Part shown: positions 8,808-17,526 of the stretch, piece by piece
How positions within the stretch are numbered: position 1 is the stretch's first letter
Layout of the letters: each line of letters opens with the position of its first letter
Source: Haloplanus aerogenes
GTDB taxonomy: Archaea > Halobacteriota > Halobacteria > Halobacteriales > Haloferacaceae
Assembly (NCBI RefSeq): GCF_003856835.1
Contig: NZ_CP034145.1
Location: 2,604,001 to 2,668,000 of the forward strand
DNA: 64,000 bases
Direction of reading: 5' to 3'
Program-made: the position numbers and the translations under genes
The notes under the pieces: model-generated
Told to the model about the DNA's origin: nothing
What the model saw: the letters and a program-made list of their open reading frames with translations, nothing else
Databases searched by the model: none

Positions 8808-9371
8808 ATGGGCTTTCACACGTTCGACAGCGACCGGGCGGACGCCTTGGAAGACGCCGCCGAGCGGTATCGCTACTGCTCCCGCGAGGAACTCCACGGC
8901 CTCGTCGCGCCCCACGCGGAGATGCACCTCGCCGACATCGGGAGCGGCACCGGCTTCTACACCGACGATCTCGCCCCCCATGCCGGGACCGTCTACGCCG
9001 TCGACGTGCAGGCGACCATGCACGACCACTACCGCGAGAAAGGGGTGCCCGACAACGTCGAACTCGTCGAGGCCGACGCCACGGACCTCCCGTTCGCGGC
9101 GGACGAACTCGATACGGTCGTCTCGACGATGACGTTCCACGAGTTCGCGGACGAGGCGGCGTTGCGGGAGGTGGCCCGCGTCCTCCGCCCCGGCGGCCGA
9201 CTCGTCACCGTCGACTGGGACCGCGACGGCGCCGGGGACGCCGGCCCGCCACGCGACGAGACGTACGGCCTCGACGACGCCGTATCCCTCCAGACCGACG
9301 CGGGCTTCGTCGTCGAACGCGCGGAACGCCGTCCGGAGACGTTCGTGACGGTGGGACGGCTCGACGAGTGA
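8808..9371 (+). CDS. Class I SAM-dependent methyltransferase
   Basis: A 187-aa methyltransferase of the UbiE/Methyltransf_11 group. Motif I is LADIGSGTGFYTDDLA near residues 43-58, the acidic loop at the end of strand 2 is YAVDVQ, and the post-motif segment is VLRPGGRLVTVDWDRDG. The substrate is not predictable. The ATG at 8808 begins just before the fold. The last 51 nt are partly repeated downstream (9383-9488), so the gene end has been duplicated. Confidence 0.85.
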   Translation: MGFHTFDSDRADALEDAAERYRYCSREELHGLVAPHAEMHLADIGSGTGFYTDDLAPHAGTVYAVDVQATMHDHYREKGVPDNVELVEADATDLPFAADELDTVVSTMTFHEFADEAALREVARVLRPGGRLVTVDWDRDGAGDAGPPRDETYGLDDAVSLQTDAGFVVERAERRPETFVTVGRLDE

Positions 9372-9488
9372 TCGCCGTTCGTGCGGAACGCCGCCCGGAG
9401 ACGTTCACGAGAGCGATGCTCTCGTGAGCCGACCAGAACGCGAAGCGTTCTGGTGCGGTTCGTGACGGTTGGGCGGCTCGACGGCTGA
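9321..9488. repeat. Imperfect duplication of the methyltransferase 3' end, second copy interrupted
   Basis: The segment 9321-9371 (end of the methyltransferase gene) recurs as 9383-9406 plus 9462-9488. The first blocks match at 23 of 24 positions and the second blocks at 23 of 27, counted by eye. The second copy is split by an inserted element at 9407-9461, and even its terminal TGA is retained. This is a partial tandem duplication followed by an insertion. Confidence 0.8.
9407..9457. mobile_element. 51-bp double-hairpin insertion with a 4-bp flanking repeat
   Basis: The insertion splits the duplicated gene tail. It is flanked by GTTC at 9403-9406 and again at 9458-9461, while the undisturbed copy has a single GTTC (9341-9344). 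It contains two near-perfect stem-loops: 9405-9427 (10-bp stem, 3-nt loop GAT) and 9432-9454 (10-bp stem ACCAGAACGC, loop GAA). This layout resembles a small palindromic mobile repeat. It has no coding capacity. Confidence 0.6.
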
Positions 9489-9552
9489 ACAGGGTCACGC
9501 CGGTACGGATCCAGAAAGACCATATTCGAGGGTCGGTTCTACGGTACGTAGC

Positions 9553-10476
9553 ATGGGCCTGGCTGACGGACTCTATCGCCGCATCCGGTCAGACGGCGTC
9601 GTCGGAGGGGTGAAGCGAGCGGTTGTCGACGGTGTGAACATCTACTCCGGGAAAGCTGGTCGACATATCAACTACGGCCAGCGACCACTCGACGAGGAGT
9701 GGGATATTCTCGTCTTACTCGACGCGTGTCGCTACGATCTGTTCACGGAGTTCGCACCGACACACGCGGTGCAGGAGCGATTCGAATCGGTCGACAGCGT
9801 GTATTCGTGTGCCAGTACGAGCAAGGAGTGGATGCGGAAAGTGTACGAGGAGGCAGAAGCCGAGACGTTGCAGGACATCCACCTCGTGAGCGCGAACGGT
9901 TGGGAGCCGAAGGAGGTCGACCTCTCGAAGTTCGGGGCGGTGACGCCGGTCTGGGAACACACGGATTTCGATATCGGGACCATCCGCCCACAGAAGGTGA
10001 CGGATGCTGCCGTCCACGCCGGTCGTTCGTCGGACTGTGAGCGGTTCATCGTCCACTACATGCAACCACACGCCCCGTTCATTCACTGTGCGGGGAAATA
10101 CGACAGTGTCAACGATCACCCCGGTCAGGGACGGAGTCAGAACGTGTGGGAAGGCCTCAAAGAAGGCAAATACGACAGGACAGAGGTGTGGAACGACTAC
10201 GGGACGAATCTCCTATCGGTACTCGATCACGTCGAGACGCTCGCGGAGAACATGTCCGGCCGGATGGTCGTCTCCGCCGATCACGGCAACGCACTCGGGG
10301 AGTGGGGCATCTACGGCCACCCGGGCTACGTCCCACTGCCAGCACTGAAACGCGTTCCGTGGGCGACTATCGACGCGTCCGACGAACACACCTACGAACC
10401 GGACGATCCGCTCGAACCCGGGCTAGCCGAGTCCGATGTCGACGAGCATCTCCGGGCGCTCGGCTACAAGATGTGA
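9553..10476 (+). CDS. Sulfatase/alkaline-phosphatase superfamily-like protein
   Basis: A 307-aa cytosolic protein. ILVLLDACRYDLF near residues 52-64 matches the first metal-binding strand of the sulfatase/phosphatase superfamily. VVSADHGNALGEWG near residue 239 matches the second metal site, and HYMQPHAPFIH sits between them. The classic CxPxR nucleophile is absent. It ends in DEHLRALGYKM, the same LxxLGY tail found in the two sulfatase-like proteins at 35-38 kb. The ATG at 9553 (MGLADGLYRR) is chosen over an upstream frame that runs through the repeat. It is the first gene of the glycan island, and its substrate is unknown. Confidence 0.7.
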   Translation: MGLADGLYRRIRSDGVVGGVKRAVVDGVNIYSGKAGRHINYGQRPLDEEWDILVLLDACRYDLFTEFAPTHAVQERFESVDSVYSCASTSKEWMRKVYEEAEAETLQDIHLVSANGWEPKEVDLSKFGAVTPVWEHTDFDIGTIRPQKVTDAAVHAGRSSDCERFIVHYMQPHAPFIHCAGKYDSVNDHPGQGRSQNVWEGLKEGKYDRTEVWNDYGTNLLSVLDHVETLAENMSGRMVVSADHGNALGEWGIYGHPGYVPLPALKRVPWATIDASDEHTYEPDDPLEPGLAESDVDEHLRALGYKM

Positions 10477-10564
10477 CGACAGGGCCGACGATCGTAGACC
10501 GAGCCACTCGATTTTGCGGCACCGAAACAGTCATCTATATGAACATTGTACGCACGTCACGAGT

Positions 10565-10714
10565 ATGCGTCACAATCTCATAGATCCGTACAGTCCGGAG
10601 GGTGGGTACTACGAGTGCCGGTCCTGTGCGCACCGTGAGGCGAGCGACGAACGGGTGACCGCCTGTCCGGAGTGTGGGTCGGACGTGCGGAACCTCGCCG
10701 TCCCGCGGGAGTAA
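10565..10714 (+). CDS. Small rubrerythrin-like zinc-ribbon protein
   Basis: A 49-aa protein with two metal-binding knuckles, CRSCAHRE and CPECGSDVRN, that together form a rubredoxin/zinc-ribbon-like unit. This is typical of the short haloarchaeal proteins annotated as rubrerythrin-like domain. The ATG at 10565 gives MRHNLIDPYSPEGGYYEC, the usual N-terminus of the group. It converges with the DUF368 gene two bases downstream. The function is unknown. Confidence 0.75.
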   Translation: MRHNLIDPYSPEGGYYECRSCAHREASDERVTACPECGSDVRNLAVPRE

Positions 10715-10716
10715 CG

Positions 10717-11664
10717 CTACACCGACGAGATGGCGATACTGTCGGTGTAGTACTCGAGGAGGGCGACGGCGACGGCACCGACGACGGCCGCGAGTCCGAA
10801 CGCCAGGAGTGCGTCGCCCGTCCACCCGGCAGCCAGATTCTCGCCCGCTTTCACTACCGGGGCACGTAGCGCACCCACGACCAGACTCACGAGGAAGGAG
10901 AGCGTCGCGTAGCGATACCGGACGAGCGCCCAGCGGACGGCGTGGGCGACGGTAAAGAGGCCGATCACGGCGCCGACGAGGAAGGCGATCACGGTCGTCG
11001 CCGGATCGAGGAGCGTCTCGGCCGAGCCGCCGACGAGGAGGCCGACGAGGCCGTCGACGAAGGCGGTCAGCCGGGCGACGAGGAACTGGTACTGCCCGAG
11101 GATGACGAGGATGAGCGATCCCGAGATGCCGGGGAGGACCATCGCGCTGATGGCGACGGCGCCGACGCCGACGGTGACGAGCGGCGAGGAGGGCAGGGCG
11201 GCGGCGGCGCGGCCGGCCGAGAGGTAGGCGAGGAGGAAGCCGGCGACGGCGGCGCCGACACGGCCCGGCGTGTCGAGCGACGCCTGCCGCGCGAGGACGA
11301 CGGCCGACGCGGCGATGAGGCCGAAGAAGAATCCGAACGTGGCGACGGGTTCCGAGGCGAGCGCGACGTGGAGGATGCGCGTCACGACGAGGACGGCGGT
11401 GAGGATGCCGGTCCCGAGCGCGAGGAGGAAGGGACCGTCGACGGCGAAGAAGGCCTCGCGGGCGTCGTCGCAGTGTCCCGGAACCGGTGCGGCGAGCACC
11501 TGCACGATCCGCTCCGGCGTGACCGCGGTGATGGCGCCGATGAGGCGCTCGTAGATGCCGGTGATGAGCGCGATAGTGCCGCCAGAGACGCCGGGGACGG
11601 CGTCGGCGGCACCCATACAGACGCCTTTCAGGTAGACGACGAGCAGGGAGCGGAGGGCACGCAT
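10717..11664 (-). CDS. DUF368 (PopT-type) membrane protein, candidate polyprenyl-phosphate translocase
   Basis: A 315-aa polytopic membrane protein with about eight hydrophobic helices. The N-terminal KGVCMGAADAVPGVSGGT (residues 14-31) followed by GIYERLIGAI is the DUF368 hallmark. Bacterial DUF368 (PopT) proteins have been reported to return undecaprenyl phosphate across the membrane. The gene begins only 6 nt after aglB stops and on the same strand. By context it could recycle dolichyl phosphate released by AglB, which is an inference. The family call is strong and the substrate is not proven. Confidence 0.85.
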   Translation of the reverse strand: MRALRSLLVVYLKGVCMGAADAVPGVSGGTIALITGIYERLIGAITAVTPERIVQVLAAPVPGHCDDAREAFFAVDGPFLLALGTGILTAVLVVTRILHVALASEPVATFGFFFGLIAASAVVLARQASLDTPGRVGAAVAGFLLAYLSAGRAAAALPSSPLVTVGVGAVAISAMVLPGISGSLILVILGQYQFLVARLTAFVDGLVGLLVGGSAETLLDPATTVIAFLVGAVIGLFTVAHAVRWALVRYRYATLSFLVSLVVGALRAPVVKAGENLAAGWTGDALLAFGLAAVVGAVAVALLEYYTDSIAISSV

Positions 11665-11670
11665 GCGGAG

Positions 11671-14600
11671 TTAGTTACGGGCGACTGCCGCGGCGGGGGC
11701 GCGAACGGCCGCCGTACCGTCGGCGACGGTCGCCCCCGACGAGGCGTCGTCGGTCGGCGTGGAGTCGGTTGTCGCGGAGTCCGTCGTGGGCTGGACCGGC
11801 TGGAGCGACTCCGACTGGTTACCACCACCGAGGGTCAGGTTCTGGAAGGGGTTGGTCCGGTTCAGCTCCACCTCGCGCTCGCCGGAGCTGTCGCCGTTGA
11901 CCCGCCCCTCCTGAATCTGGATCTCGCCGCGGTACTGCACGAGCGTGTCGTTCTGGACGGCGAGCGCCGACTCGACGACGTAGGGGCCGGTCGCCCGAAC
12001 GGCCACGTTCGTGTAGCCGTTCGACGGGCCGTACTCGTCGTACCCCGTCGTCGAGTAGGGGAGCGTCATCGTCAGTTCGCCGTCCTCGGTGGTTCGGGCC
12101 TCCTGCGTGTACGTGAACGTCTCGCCGGTCTCCGGAACCCGCATCGGCACGCGAGCGCGCACCGACGTGTTCGGCGGCAGGTCGTCGGCGGTGATGGTCG
12201 CGCCGGGCACCTTCTCGAAGGTCTTCACCCACGAGGGCTCGTAGAGGGTCTGACTCGACGGCGGCAGACCCGTGGCCGCGAAGGTTCGCCGCGCCGAGAC
12301 GCGGTACTGCGAGGACTGATTGGCCGACGCCTCGCTCACCTTCACGAGCCGGTAATGTTCGAGCGCGGAGACCCGTTCGGCGGGGAACTGACCGATGCCA
12401 CCGATCTGTGACGTGCTGTCGTTGGCGACGTACGCCCGCGCCGCGGACAGGTTGTCGAACTGCCGGACCATCCGGCCGTCCTGCGGGCCGGCGCGGATGG
12501 TGATCGTCTGCCCGCTCTGGGTCTGGGCCTGCCGGCGCTCCCAGTCGACGACGACCGGTTCCGGGGTCATCGCGCTCCCGTGGTAGGCGTACAGCCGCAC
12601 CATCAGGCTCTCGTAGTAGCGCTGGTTTCGGAGCAGGAAGTTCGTCCGGAGGTTGCTGGTGTACACCGGATTGTAGAAGTCGGACTGCGTGACGTTCGCC
12701 CGGTCGTAGAAGACGGTCGGCGCGGCGAACTTCGCCCGCGGGTTGACCATCTGCCAGTCGACCATCACGTACCGTGTGCCCGCAGCCTCTTGGTCACGCT
12801 CACCGAGGGCGTTCTGGGCCGCGGACTCGTTGGGTGCGAGCAGGAAGTTCGCGGCGTCGGTCGACCCCTGCTGGAACGGGTTGGCGTTCGGAATACGGTG
12901 GCCACGCACCGTGATCCAGTGCCCGTAGTCCCACCACGACTGGACGCCGTAGGCACCGGCCGGGTAGTCGTAGTCCTGTGTCTGCTGGTACGTGCCGTAG
13001 TACTCCATCTCCTCCCCCGCGCCGCCGAGCGTGCCCGGCGCAGGCGTGTTCGACTCCATCCACTGGAGCGAGCCGTCCCACTCGGTGACCGCACCGGGCC
13101 CGGTCGACTCCGCGGACTCCCACGCCGTGTTACTCTGGTCGAAGGAGGGGTTGCCGCTGTTGCGGACGCTCATCGGGACGAGCAACACCGGCGTCACGAT
13201 CAGCATGGCGGCGGCGAGGACGGCGAGCACCTGATACCCCTGTAGGTCGCGGACGGCTTCGATCGAGGCTCGATCCAAGTCGAGGTAGGCCAACACCTGC
13301 CCGAGCAGGTAGGCGTTGGCGATGGCGACGACCGGCGCGAGGTAGTAGTGGAACCGGATCTGTGTGAACGCCGCCATCGTCACGAACGCCGCCCACACCA
13401 CGAACAGGAGTTTCTCCGCGTCGTAGTTGGTCTGGAGGACGGCGCCGAACAGGATGGCCGCGACCAACACGATGCCGATAATCTCCGAGACCACGCCGAA
13501 GGCGTCACCGATGGCTCGGAACGGTCCGGGCACGAGGAACAGGAAACCGAGGAGCGCGAGGCTCCCGACAGCGTAGCCGATCCGTTCGGTCTCGCCGTCA
13601 CGCACCAGCGGTTTCGCGAGCATCCAGATGACGGCCGCCACGCCGGTAAAGAGCGTGAAGCCGTAATCGGAGAGGATGCGACCCGTGGCCGTCGTCAGGT
13701 TCTGCTGGAGGCTGGACGGCGAGAGGTAGGGCTGGGCCTCCGAAATCGTCCGCAGGCCGGCGGTGGCGCTGAATCCGACGAAGCTGAACACGTTCGACTG
13801 AATCGTCCCGAACAGCGACGGGAGAGCCACGGCGATGGCGCCGAGACCGACGAGAATCAGGCCGACGACGGCGACGGGATACAGCGAGCGGTCGAAATCC
13901 TGTCCGTCGAACAGCCGGGCGAGCCACGCCATGAACGCCGCGCCGGCGGCGACGGCGAGGGCGAGGACGGGCTGGAGGAGCGAGAAGTCGGTTGGCCCGA
14001 AGCTCATCGTGTCGAGCTGGAACAGCATGAGGAGGGCCGTGACGACCATCGAGACGACGCCGACGAAGGCGATGGGTTCGGGCGAGCCGCCGGTGACGTA
14101 GTCGCTGGAGAGCTGATAGACGAGGTAGACGCCGAAGATGCCGACGAGCAGGACGCCCGGCGGCCACACCCACATGTAGAGGGCGACCGCGACGCCGGCA
14201 ACCCCGCTCCACAGCAGGGGATCACGGAGCGCGTCGATATCCCGGTCGAGGACGAGCTCCCACACCGGCGTCTCCCGCCGCGCGACCGCCAGCGCGACCA
14301 TCAGGGCGAAGATAGCGATCACCTGGAAGAGCGGCTCGGCGATGTTGTGGTCGGCGAAGCCGACGAGGCCGCGCTGGAGGAACTGCCCCGGGAGGAGCAG
14401 GAGGACGACGGCACCGAAGAGGCCGGCGACGCGTCCGGCGAGGCGCTTGCCCACAGCGTACACCGGCACCGCGACGAGGGCGCCGAACACCGCCGGGGCA
14501 ACCAGCAGCGTCTTCGCGACGGTGGTCGAGGAGGGACTGCCGAGGCCGACGACGAGCGCCGCCGTCGCGACCAGTTGGTCGTACAGCGTGCCGAACTGCC

Positions 14601-14865
14601 CGGCGTTCGTGCCGTACGGGAAGTTCGTCCACGGATCGTACGGCATCGTGAACGGCCAGTGTCGCACCGTGTACTCGACCTGTCGGAGGTGATACCAGGC
14701 GTCGTTGCCGGAGAAGTACACCATCCCGTTCTGGACGAAGTTGTCGTACGCCTGCAGACGGATGGCGAGCATCGCGGCAACGACGAGCACGAGCGCGGGG
14801 ACGTGATACCAGTCGAAAAAGAGGTCTACGACCGACGAGGACCCCTGACTCTGATCGTCGCTCAT
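11671..14865 (-). CDS. aglB: Dolichyl-phosphooligosaccharide--protein glycotransferase AglB
   Basis: The oligosaccharyltransferase that moves the lipid-linked glycan to Asn in S-layer and other surface proteins. At 1064 aa, about 13 membrane helices occupy roughly residues 20-560. A large extracellular domain follows, with the STT3 hallmark WWDYG at residues 644-648 and a long beta-rich tail ending in Thr/Ala-rich sequence. An early DLFFDWYHVPALV and GNDAWYHLRQVEY carry the first external-loop acidic residues expected for metal binding. The start at 14865 is supported by GGTTTATG about 28 nt upstream on the same strand. It is in an operon with DUF368 and divergent from aglG, which shares its control region. 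Confidence 0.97.
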   Translation of the reverse strand: MSDDQSQGSSSVVDLFFDWYHVPALVLVVAAMLAIRLQAYDNFVQNGMVYFSGNDAWYHLRQVEYTVRHWPFTMPYDPWTNFPYGTNAGQFGTLYDQLVATAALVVGLGSPSSTTVAKTLLVAPAVFGALVAVPVYAVGKRLAGRVAGLFGAVVLLLLPGQFLQRGLVGFADHNIAEPLFQVIAIFALMVALAVARRETPVWELVLDRDIDALRDPLLWSGVAGVAVALYMWVWPPGVLLVGIFGVYLVYQLSSDYVTGGSPEPIAFVGVVSMVVTALLMLFQLDTMSFGPTDFSLLQPVLALAVAAGAAFMAWLARLFDGQDFDRSLYPVAVVGLILVGLGAIAVALPSLFGTIQSNVFSFVGFSATAGLRTISEAQPYLSPSSLQQNLTTATGRILSDYGFTLFTGVAAVIWMLAKPLVRDGETERIGYAVGSLALLGFLFLVPGPFRAIGDAFGVVSEIIGIVLVAAILFGAVLQTNYDAEKLLFVVWAAFVTMAAFTQIRFHYYLAPVVAIANAYLLGQVLAYLDLDRASIEAVRDLQGYQVLAVLAAAMLIVTPVLLVPMSVRNSGNPSFDQSNTAWESAESTGPGAVTEWDGSLQWMESNTPAPGTLGGAGEEMEYYGTYQQTQDYDYPAGAYGVQSWWDYGHWITVRGHRIPNANPFQQGSTDAANFLLAPNESAAQNALGERDQEAAGTRYVMVDWQMVNPRAKFAAPTVFYDRANVTQSDFYNPVYTSNLRTNFLLRNQRYYESLMVRLYAYHGSAMTPEPVVVDWERRQAQTQSGQTITIRAGPQDGRMVRQFDNLSAARAYVANDSTSQIGGIGQFPAERVSALEHYRLVKVSEASANQSSQYRVSARRTFAATGLPPSSQTLYEPSWVKTFEKVPGATITADDLPPNTSVRARVPMRVPETGETFTYTQEARTTEDGELTMTLPYSTTGYDEYGPSNGYTNVAVRATGPYVVESALAVQNDTLVQYRGEIQIQEGRVNGDSSGEREVELNRTNPFQNLTLGGGNQSESLQPVQPTTDSATTDSTPTDDASSGATVADGTAAVRAPAAAVARN

Positions 14866-14890
14866 TGGCCGAACGGACTGGGATTATGGG

Positions 14891-14898
14891 CATAAACC
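14891..14898 (-). promoter_or_regulatory. TATA-like box for aglB
   Basis: GGTTTATG (reverse strand) is centred about 29 nt upstream of the aglB ATG at 14865, in an otherwise GC-rich region. It implies a leaderless or very short-leader mRNA for aglB-DUF368. Confidence 0.5.
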
Positions 14899-14957
14899 TT
14901 GTTATCTATCGATGGCCGGAACGGCTTTCCGGGCCGCGACGACGCCCAACGAAAACG

Positions 14958-14966
14958 CTTATTCGC
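14958..14966 (+). promoter_or_regulatory. TATA-like box for aglG
   Basis: GCTTATTCG is centred about 27 nt before the ATG at 14989. With the aglB box on the other strand it makes a compact divergent promoter of about 120 bp. Confidence 0.45.
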
Positions 14967-14988
14967 GCCTCGGCGGAAGGTCGGAGCC

Positions 14989-15939
14989 ATGCAGGTGTCG
15001 GTCGTCGTCTGTACGTACGCGATGGAACGATACGAGGCCTTCTCCGAAACCGTCGAGAGCGTCCTCGCCCAGACGTACGACCCGATGGAAGTCGTCCTCG
15101 TCGTCGACGGCAACGACGCCGTTTACGAGCGGGTACAGGAGGATTTCTGTCACATCGACCGCGTCGTCTGCCACAACAACGACGAGAACCGCGGCATCTC
15201 CTACAGCAGAACGAAAGGCGCCGAACTCGCCAGCGGCGACGTGGTGGCGATGATCGACGACGACGCCGTCGCCCACGCGGACTGGATCGAGAATCTGGTC
15301 GCGGTGTACGAGACGACGGACGCCGTCGCCGTCGGCGGCGACGTGCGCCCCGACTGGCAGACGGAGCGACCAACGTTCTTCCCCGAAGAGTTCTACTGGC
15401 TCGTTGGCTGCGTCGAACCCGGCTTCGCCGACGACGGCGAGGAGATTCGCAACGGCTACGGCTCGAACATCTCCTTTCGCCGCGACGCCTTCCTAGAGGC
15501 CGGCGGCTACGACACCCACACCGGCCGCCGCGGCGACAAACACATCCAGGCCCACGAGGCGCCGGTCTGCATCCGTATCCGCGAACAGACGGGCAAAGGC
15601 GTCATCTACACCGACGACGCCGTCGTCGATCACAAACTGTTCGACTACCGCGGCGACTTCGGCTGGCTCGTCGCTCGCTCGTTCTGGCAGGGGTATTCGA
15701 AGCGCGTGATGGCCCTACTCTACCCCGACGAGGACGGCGACGAGACGGACTACCTCCGATTTCTCTTTCTCGACCGAGTGCCGCGCCGGCTGAAAGGATG
15801 TGTGACCGCACCCTCTGTGGCTGCGGTCCTGCAGGTTCTGGCCATCGTCGTCTTCACCGGCGCCGTGGGGCTTGGCTATCTCTACGCACTCCTGACGCCA
15901 GGACTACTGGAGAAAGTGCAGACTGTCGAGGATCAGTAA
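14989..15939 (+). CDS. aglG: Family 2 glycosyltransferase, AglG-type glucuronosyltransferase
   Basis: A 316-aa GT-A enzyme. It starts MQVSVVVCTYAMERYEAF and has VVDGN near residue 42 and the metal-binding AMIDDDA near residue 85. ISFRRDAFLEAGGYD follows, and there is one C-terminal membrane segment at about residues 280-305. In Haloferax volcanii AglG adds glucuronic acid to Dol-P-glucose, and the near-identical N-terminal pattern plus divergence from aglB make AglG (or its paralogue AglI) the best call. The ATG at 14989 follows a TATA-like box with leaderless spacing. Its last bases overlap the 3' end of the broken vapC. Confidence 0.8.
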   Translation: MQVSVVVCTYAMERYEAFSETVESVLAQTYDPMEVVLVVDGNDAVYERVQEDFCHIDRVVCHNNDENRGISYSRTKGAELASGDVVAMIDDDAVAHADWIENLVAVYETTDAVAVGGDVRPDWQTERPTFFPEEFYWLVGCVEPGFADDGEEIRNGYGSNISFRRDAFLEAGGYDTHTGRRGDKHIQAHEAPVCIRIREQTGKGVIYTDDAVVDHKLFDYRGDFGWLVARSFWQGYSKRVMALLYPDEDGDETDYLRFLFLDRVPRRLKGCVTAPSVAAVLQVLAIVVFTGAVGLGYLYALLTPGLLEKVQTVEDQ

Positions 15940-16321
15940 GTCCGAACCCGGAGGTCCGGCACCGACTCGAATCGGAATCGCTGGTGACGAGTTTCTGTCC
16001 GTGTTCGAGAGCGGTTGCGGCAATCACGCAGTCGTTGAATCCGAGTGGTGACCCCGACTCCATCAGTTCCGCCTGAAGCCGACCCGCACGGCGAGCACAC
16101 CCTCGACCGAACTCCAGCCACAGCAACGATTCGAGGAGTTCCTCGGTTCGACGGTACTCCTGAACCGAGCCCAGATTCGCCCCGATCCAGAGTTCTGCCG
16201 CGGTGACGGGAGCCACCGCGTGTCGCTCGGCTCGCTCGTCGAGATCGGTCATCACCGCTCTGGCCCCCTCATCGCCGTCGAGAACGTCGATCAGGAACGA
16301 CGTGTCGAGACAGGCCCTCAG
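15933..16321 (-). pseudogene. vapC: VapC-type PIN toxin, frameshifted and without a normal start codon
   Basis: PIN-domain ribonuclease toxin. The frame gives ACLDTSFLIDVLDG, VTAAELWIGA, GFNDCVIAAT and LVTSDSD, so all four acidic active-site positions are present. After LVTSDSD the frame shifts: the run reads GATTCG where GATTTCGAG would continue into the expected ending FESVPDLRVRTY and a TGA at 15935-15933. One missing T explains it. The place where an ATGA overlap with vapB is expected reads CTGA (16321-16318), so the start is CTG; the next in-frame ATG would delete the first catalytic Asp. Decay or a sequencing error are both possible, and translation without the shift would continue to 15854. 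Confidence 0.7.
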
Positions 16322-16542
16322 TCGTAGAGTCGGTCGAGTCGGTCGGCGTTCCGCTCGCGCCCCGCCTCGATGGCCGCTCGCGCTCGGTCTGTCGTCTCGG
16401 CGTTCCACGCACCCCAGAACTCCGACAGCCGTCGACGCCCCAGTAGCCGGTCGATGGCCTCACCGAAGCTCTCGTCTGGACGGCGTTCCTCCCGCAGTTT
16501 CTCGTACACGTCCTCGGGGATCGAGATGTTCTTGCTCCCCAT
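16318..16542 (-). CDS. vapB: VapB-type antitoxin (UPF0330 family)
   Basis: A 74-aa antitoxin. The N-terminal MGSKNISIPEDVYEKL is the ribbon-helix-helix-like DNA-binding start typical of haloarchaeal UPF0330 antitoxins. The C-terminal half (DRLLGRRRLSEFWGAW and beyond) is the helical toxin-wrapping part. Its stop overlaps the presumed vapC start by 4 nt. The antitoxin itself looks intact although the toxin downstream is damaged. Autorepression of the pair is expected from the family. Confidence 0.8.
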   Translation of the reverse strand: MGSKNISIPEDVYEKLREERRPDESFGEAIDRLLGRRRLSEFWGAWNAETTDRARAAIEAGRERNADRLDRLYD

Positions 16543-16602
16543 ACCTACCTGTGTGTGCTATGTGTGTAAAAATGTAGCCGCGCCGACCATCGTACTCGTC
16601 TG

Positions 16603-17526
16603 CTACAGCGACGGCGGCCCGTCCATCTCGGCGCCCGTCTCGGTAGGCGACAGCAGTTCCCGTGCGTACCCGCTCGCCCGCGCCGCCGTCATCGCCGTCC
16701 CGAGCGCCCCGAACGCGAGGCGGTCGGAGAGAGGGAGGTCCGGCGCGTCGGTGTCCAGCGGTTCGTGTCGTGGCGGGATCGGCGGCTCTCCGTACCGCTC
16801 CGGGTAGTACCGCTGGAGCTGGCAGTGGCCCCGGCCGACCCGGACGTTCTTGTCGTACAGGGATCGAAACGAGTCGCGGACGGGATGGGTGGCGACGGCG
16901 TCGGCGCAGTAGCCCAACTCGTAGCCCGCGGCGTCGACACGGTTGCCGAACTCCATGTCGCCGCCCGAAAGCAGGCGCGGGTCGAACAGGCCCACGTCCT
17001 CGAACACCTCGCGGCGGACGAGAAGCGAGCAGGTGGGGGCGTAGCGGTGGCGCTCGACGTACTGCTCGATGGGAAAGCCGGTGTGGGCGTTGTAGCGGGC
17101 GGTGAGGGTGCGGTCGCCTTCGATGGAGAGGTCGACGTGGCAGCCGAGGTAGTCGCAGTCGTCCAATCGCGCGAGCGCGCGGTCGAAGTAGTCCTCGGCG
17201 ACCGTCACGTCCGCATCGACGAAGGCGAGCACGTCGGCGTCGTCGCTGGCGCGGATGCCCGCGTTCCGGGCGGCGTAGGAGGACTGGATCGCAGTCTCGG
17301 AGCGAAGCCGGACGTCGACGTGCGTCGGCTCGAACGCCTCGACGACGCGCCGGGTGTCGTCGGTGGAGGCGTTGTCGACGACGGTGACGGTCATGGGGCG
17401 TCCGGCCGCATCGAGGGAGCGAAGGGTCCGTGTGATCCCGTCCGGGTCGTTGTAGACGGGGACGACGACGGCGAGGGTCGCCTCCGATGGGGCGTCTTCG
17501 GGTTCGGATGGCGTCGTCTGGTCCAT
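16603..17526 (-). CDS. Family 2 glycosyltransferase
   Basis: A 307-aa GT-A glycosyltransferase. LAVVVPVYNDPDGITRTL near residue 18 and VVDNASTDDT near residue 50 form the nucleotide site. LAFVDADVTV carries the metal-binding DxD and LSGGDMEFGNRV the catalytic acidic region. No membrane segment is obvious, so it is probably cytosolic or peripheral. The ATG at 17526 (MDQTTPSEPED) is preferred, and a start at 17568 would only add 14 residues. It diverges from the GT61 gene. The sugar is not predictable. Confidence 0.85.
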   Translation of the reverse strand: MDQTTPSEPEDAPSEATLAVVVPVYNDPDGITRTLRSLDAAGRPMTVTVVDNASTDDTRRVVEAFEPTHVDVRLRSETAIQSSYAARNAGIRASDDADVLAFVDADVTVAEDYFDRALARLDDCDYLGCHVDLSIEGDRTLTARYNAHTGFPIEQYVERHRYAPTCSLLVRREVFEDVGLFDPRLLSGGDMEFGNRVDAAGYELGYCADAVATHPVRDSFRSLYDKNVRVGRGHCQLQRYYPERYGEPPIPPRHEPLDTDAPDLPLSDRLAFGALGTAMTAARASGYARELLSPTETGAEMDGPPSL

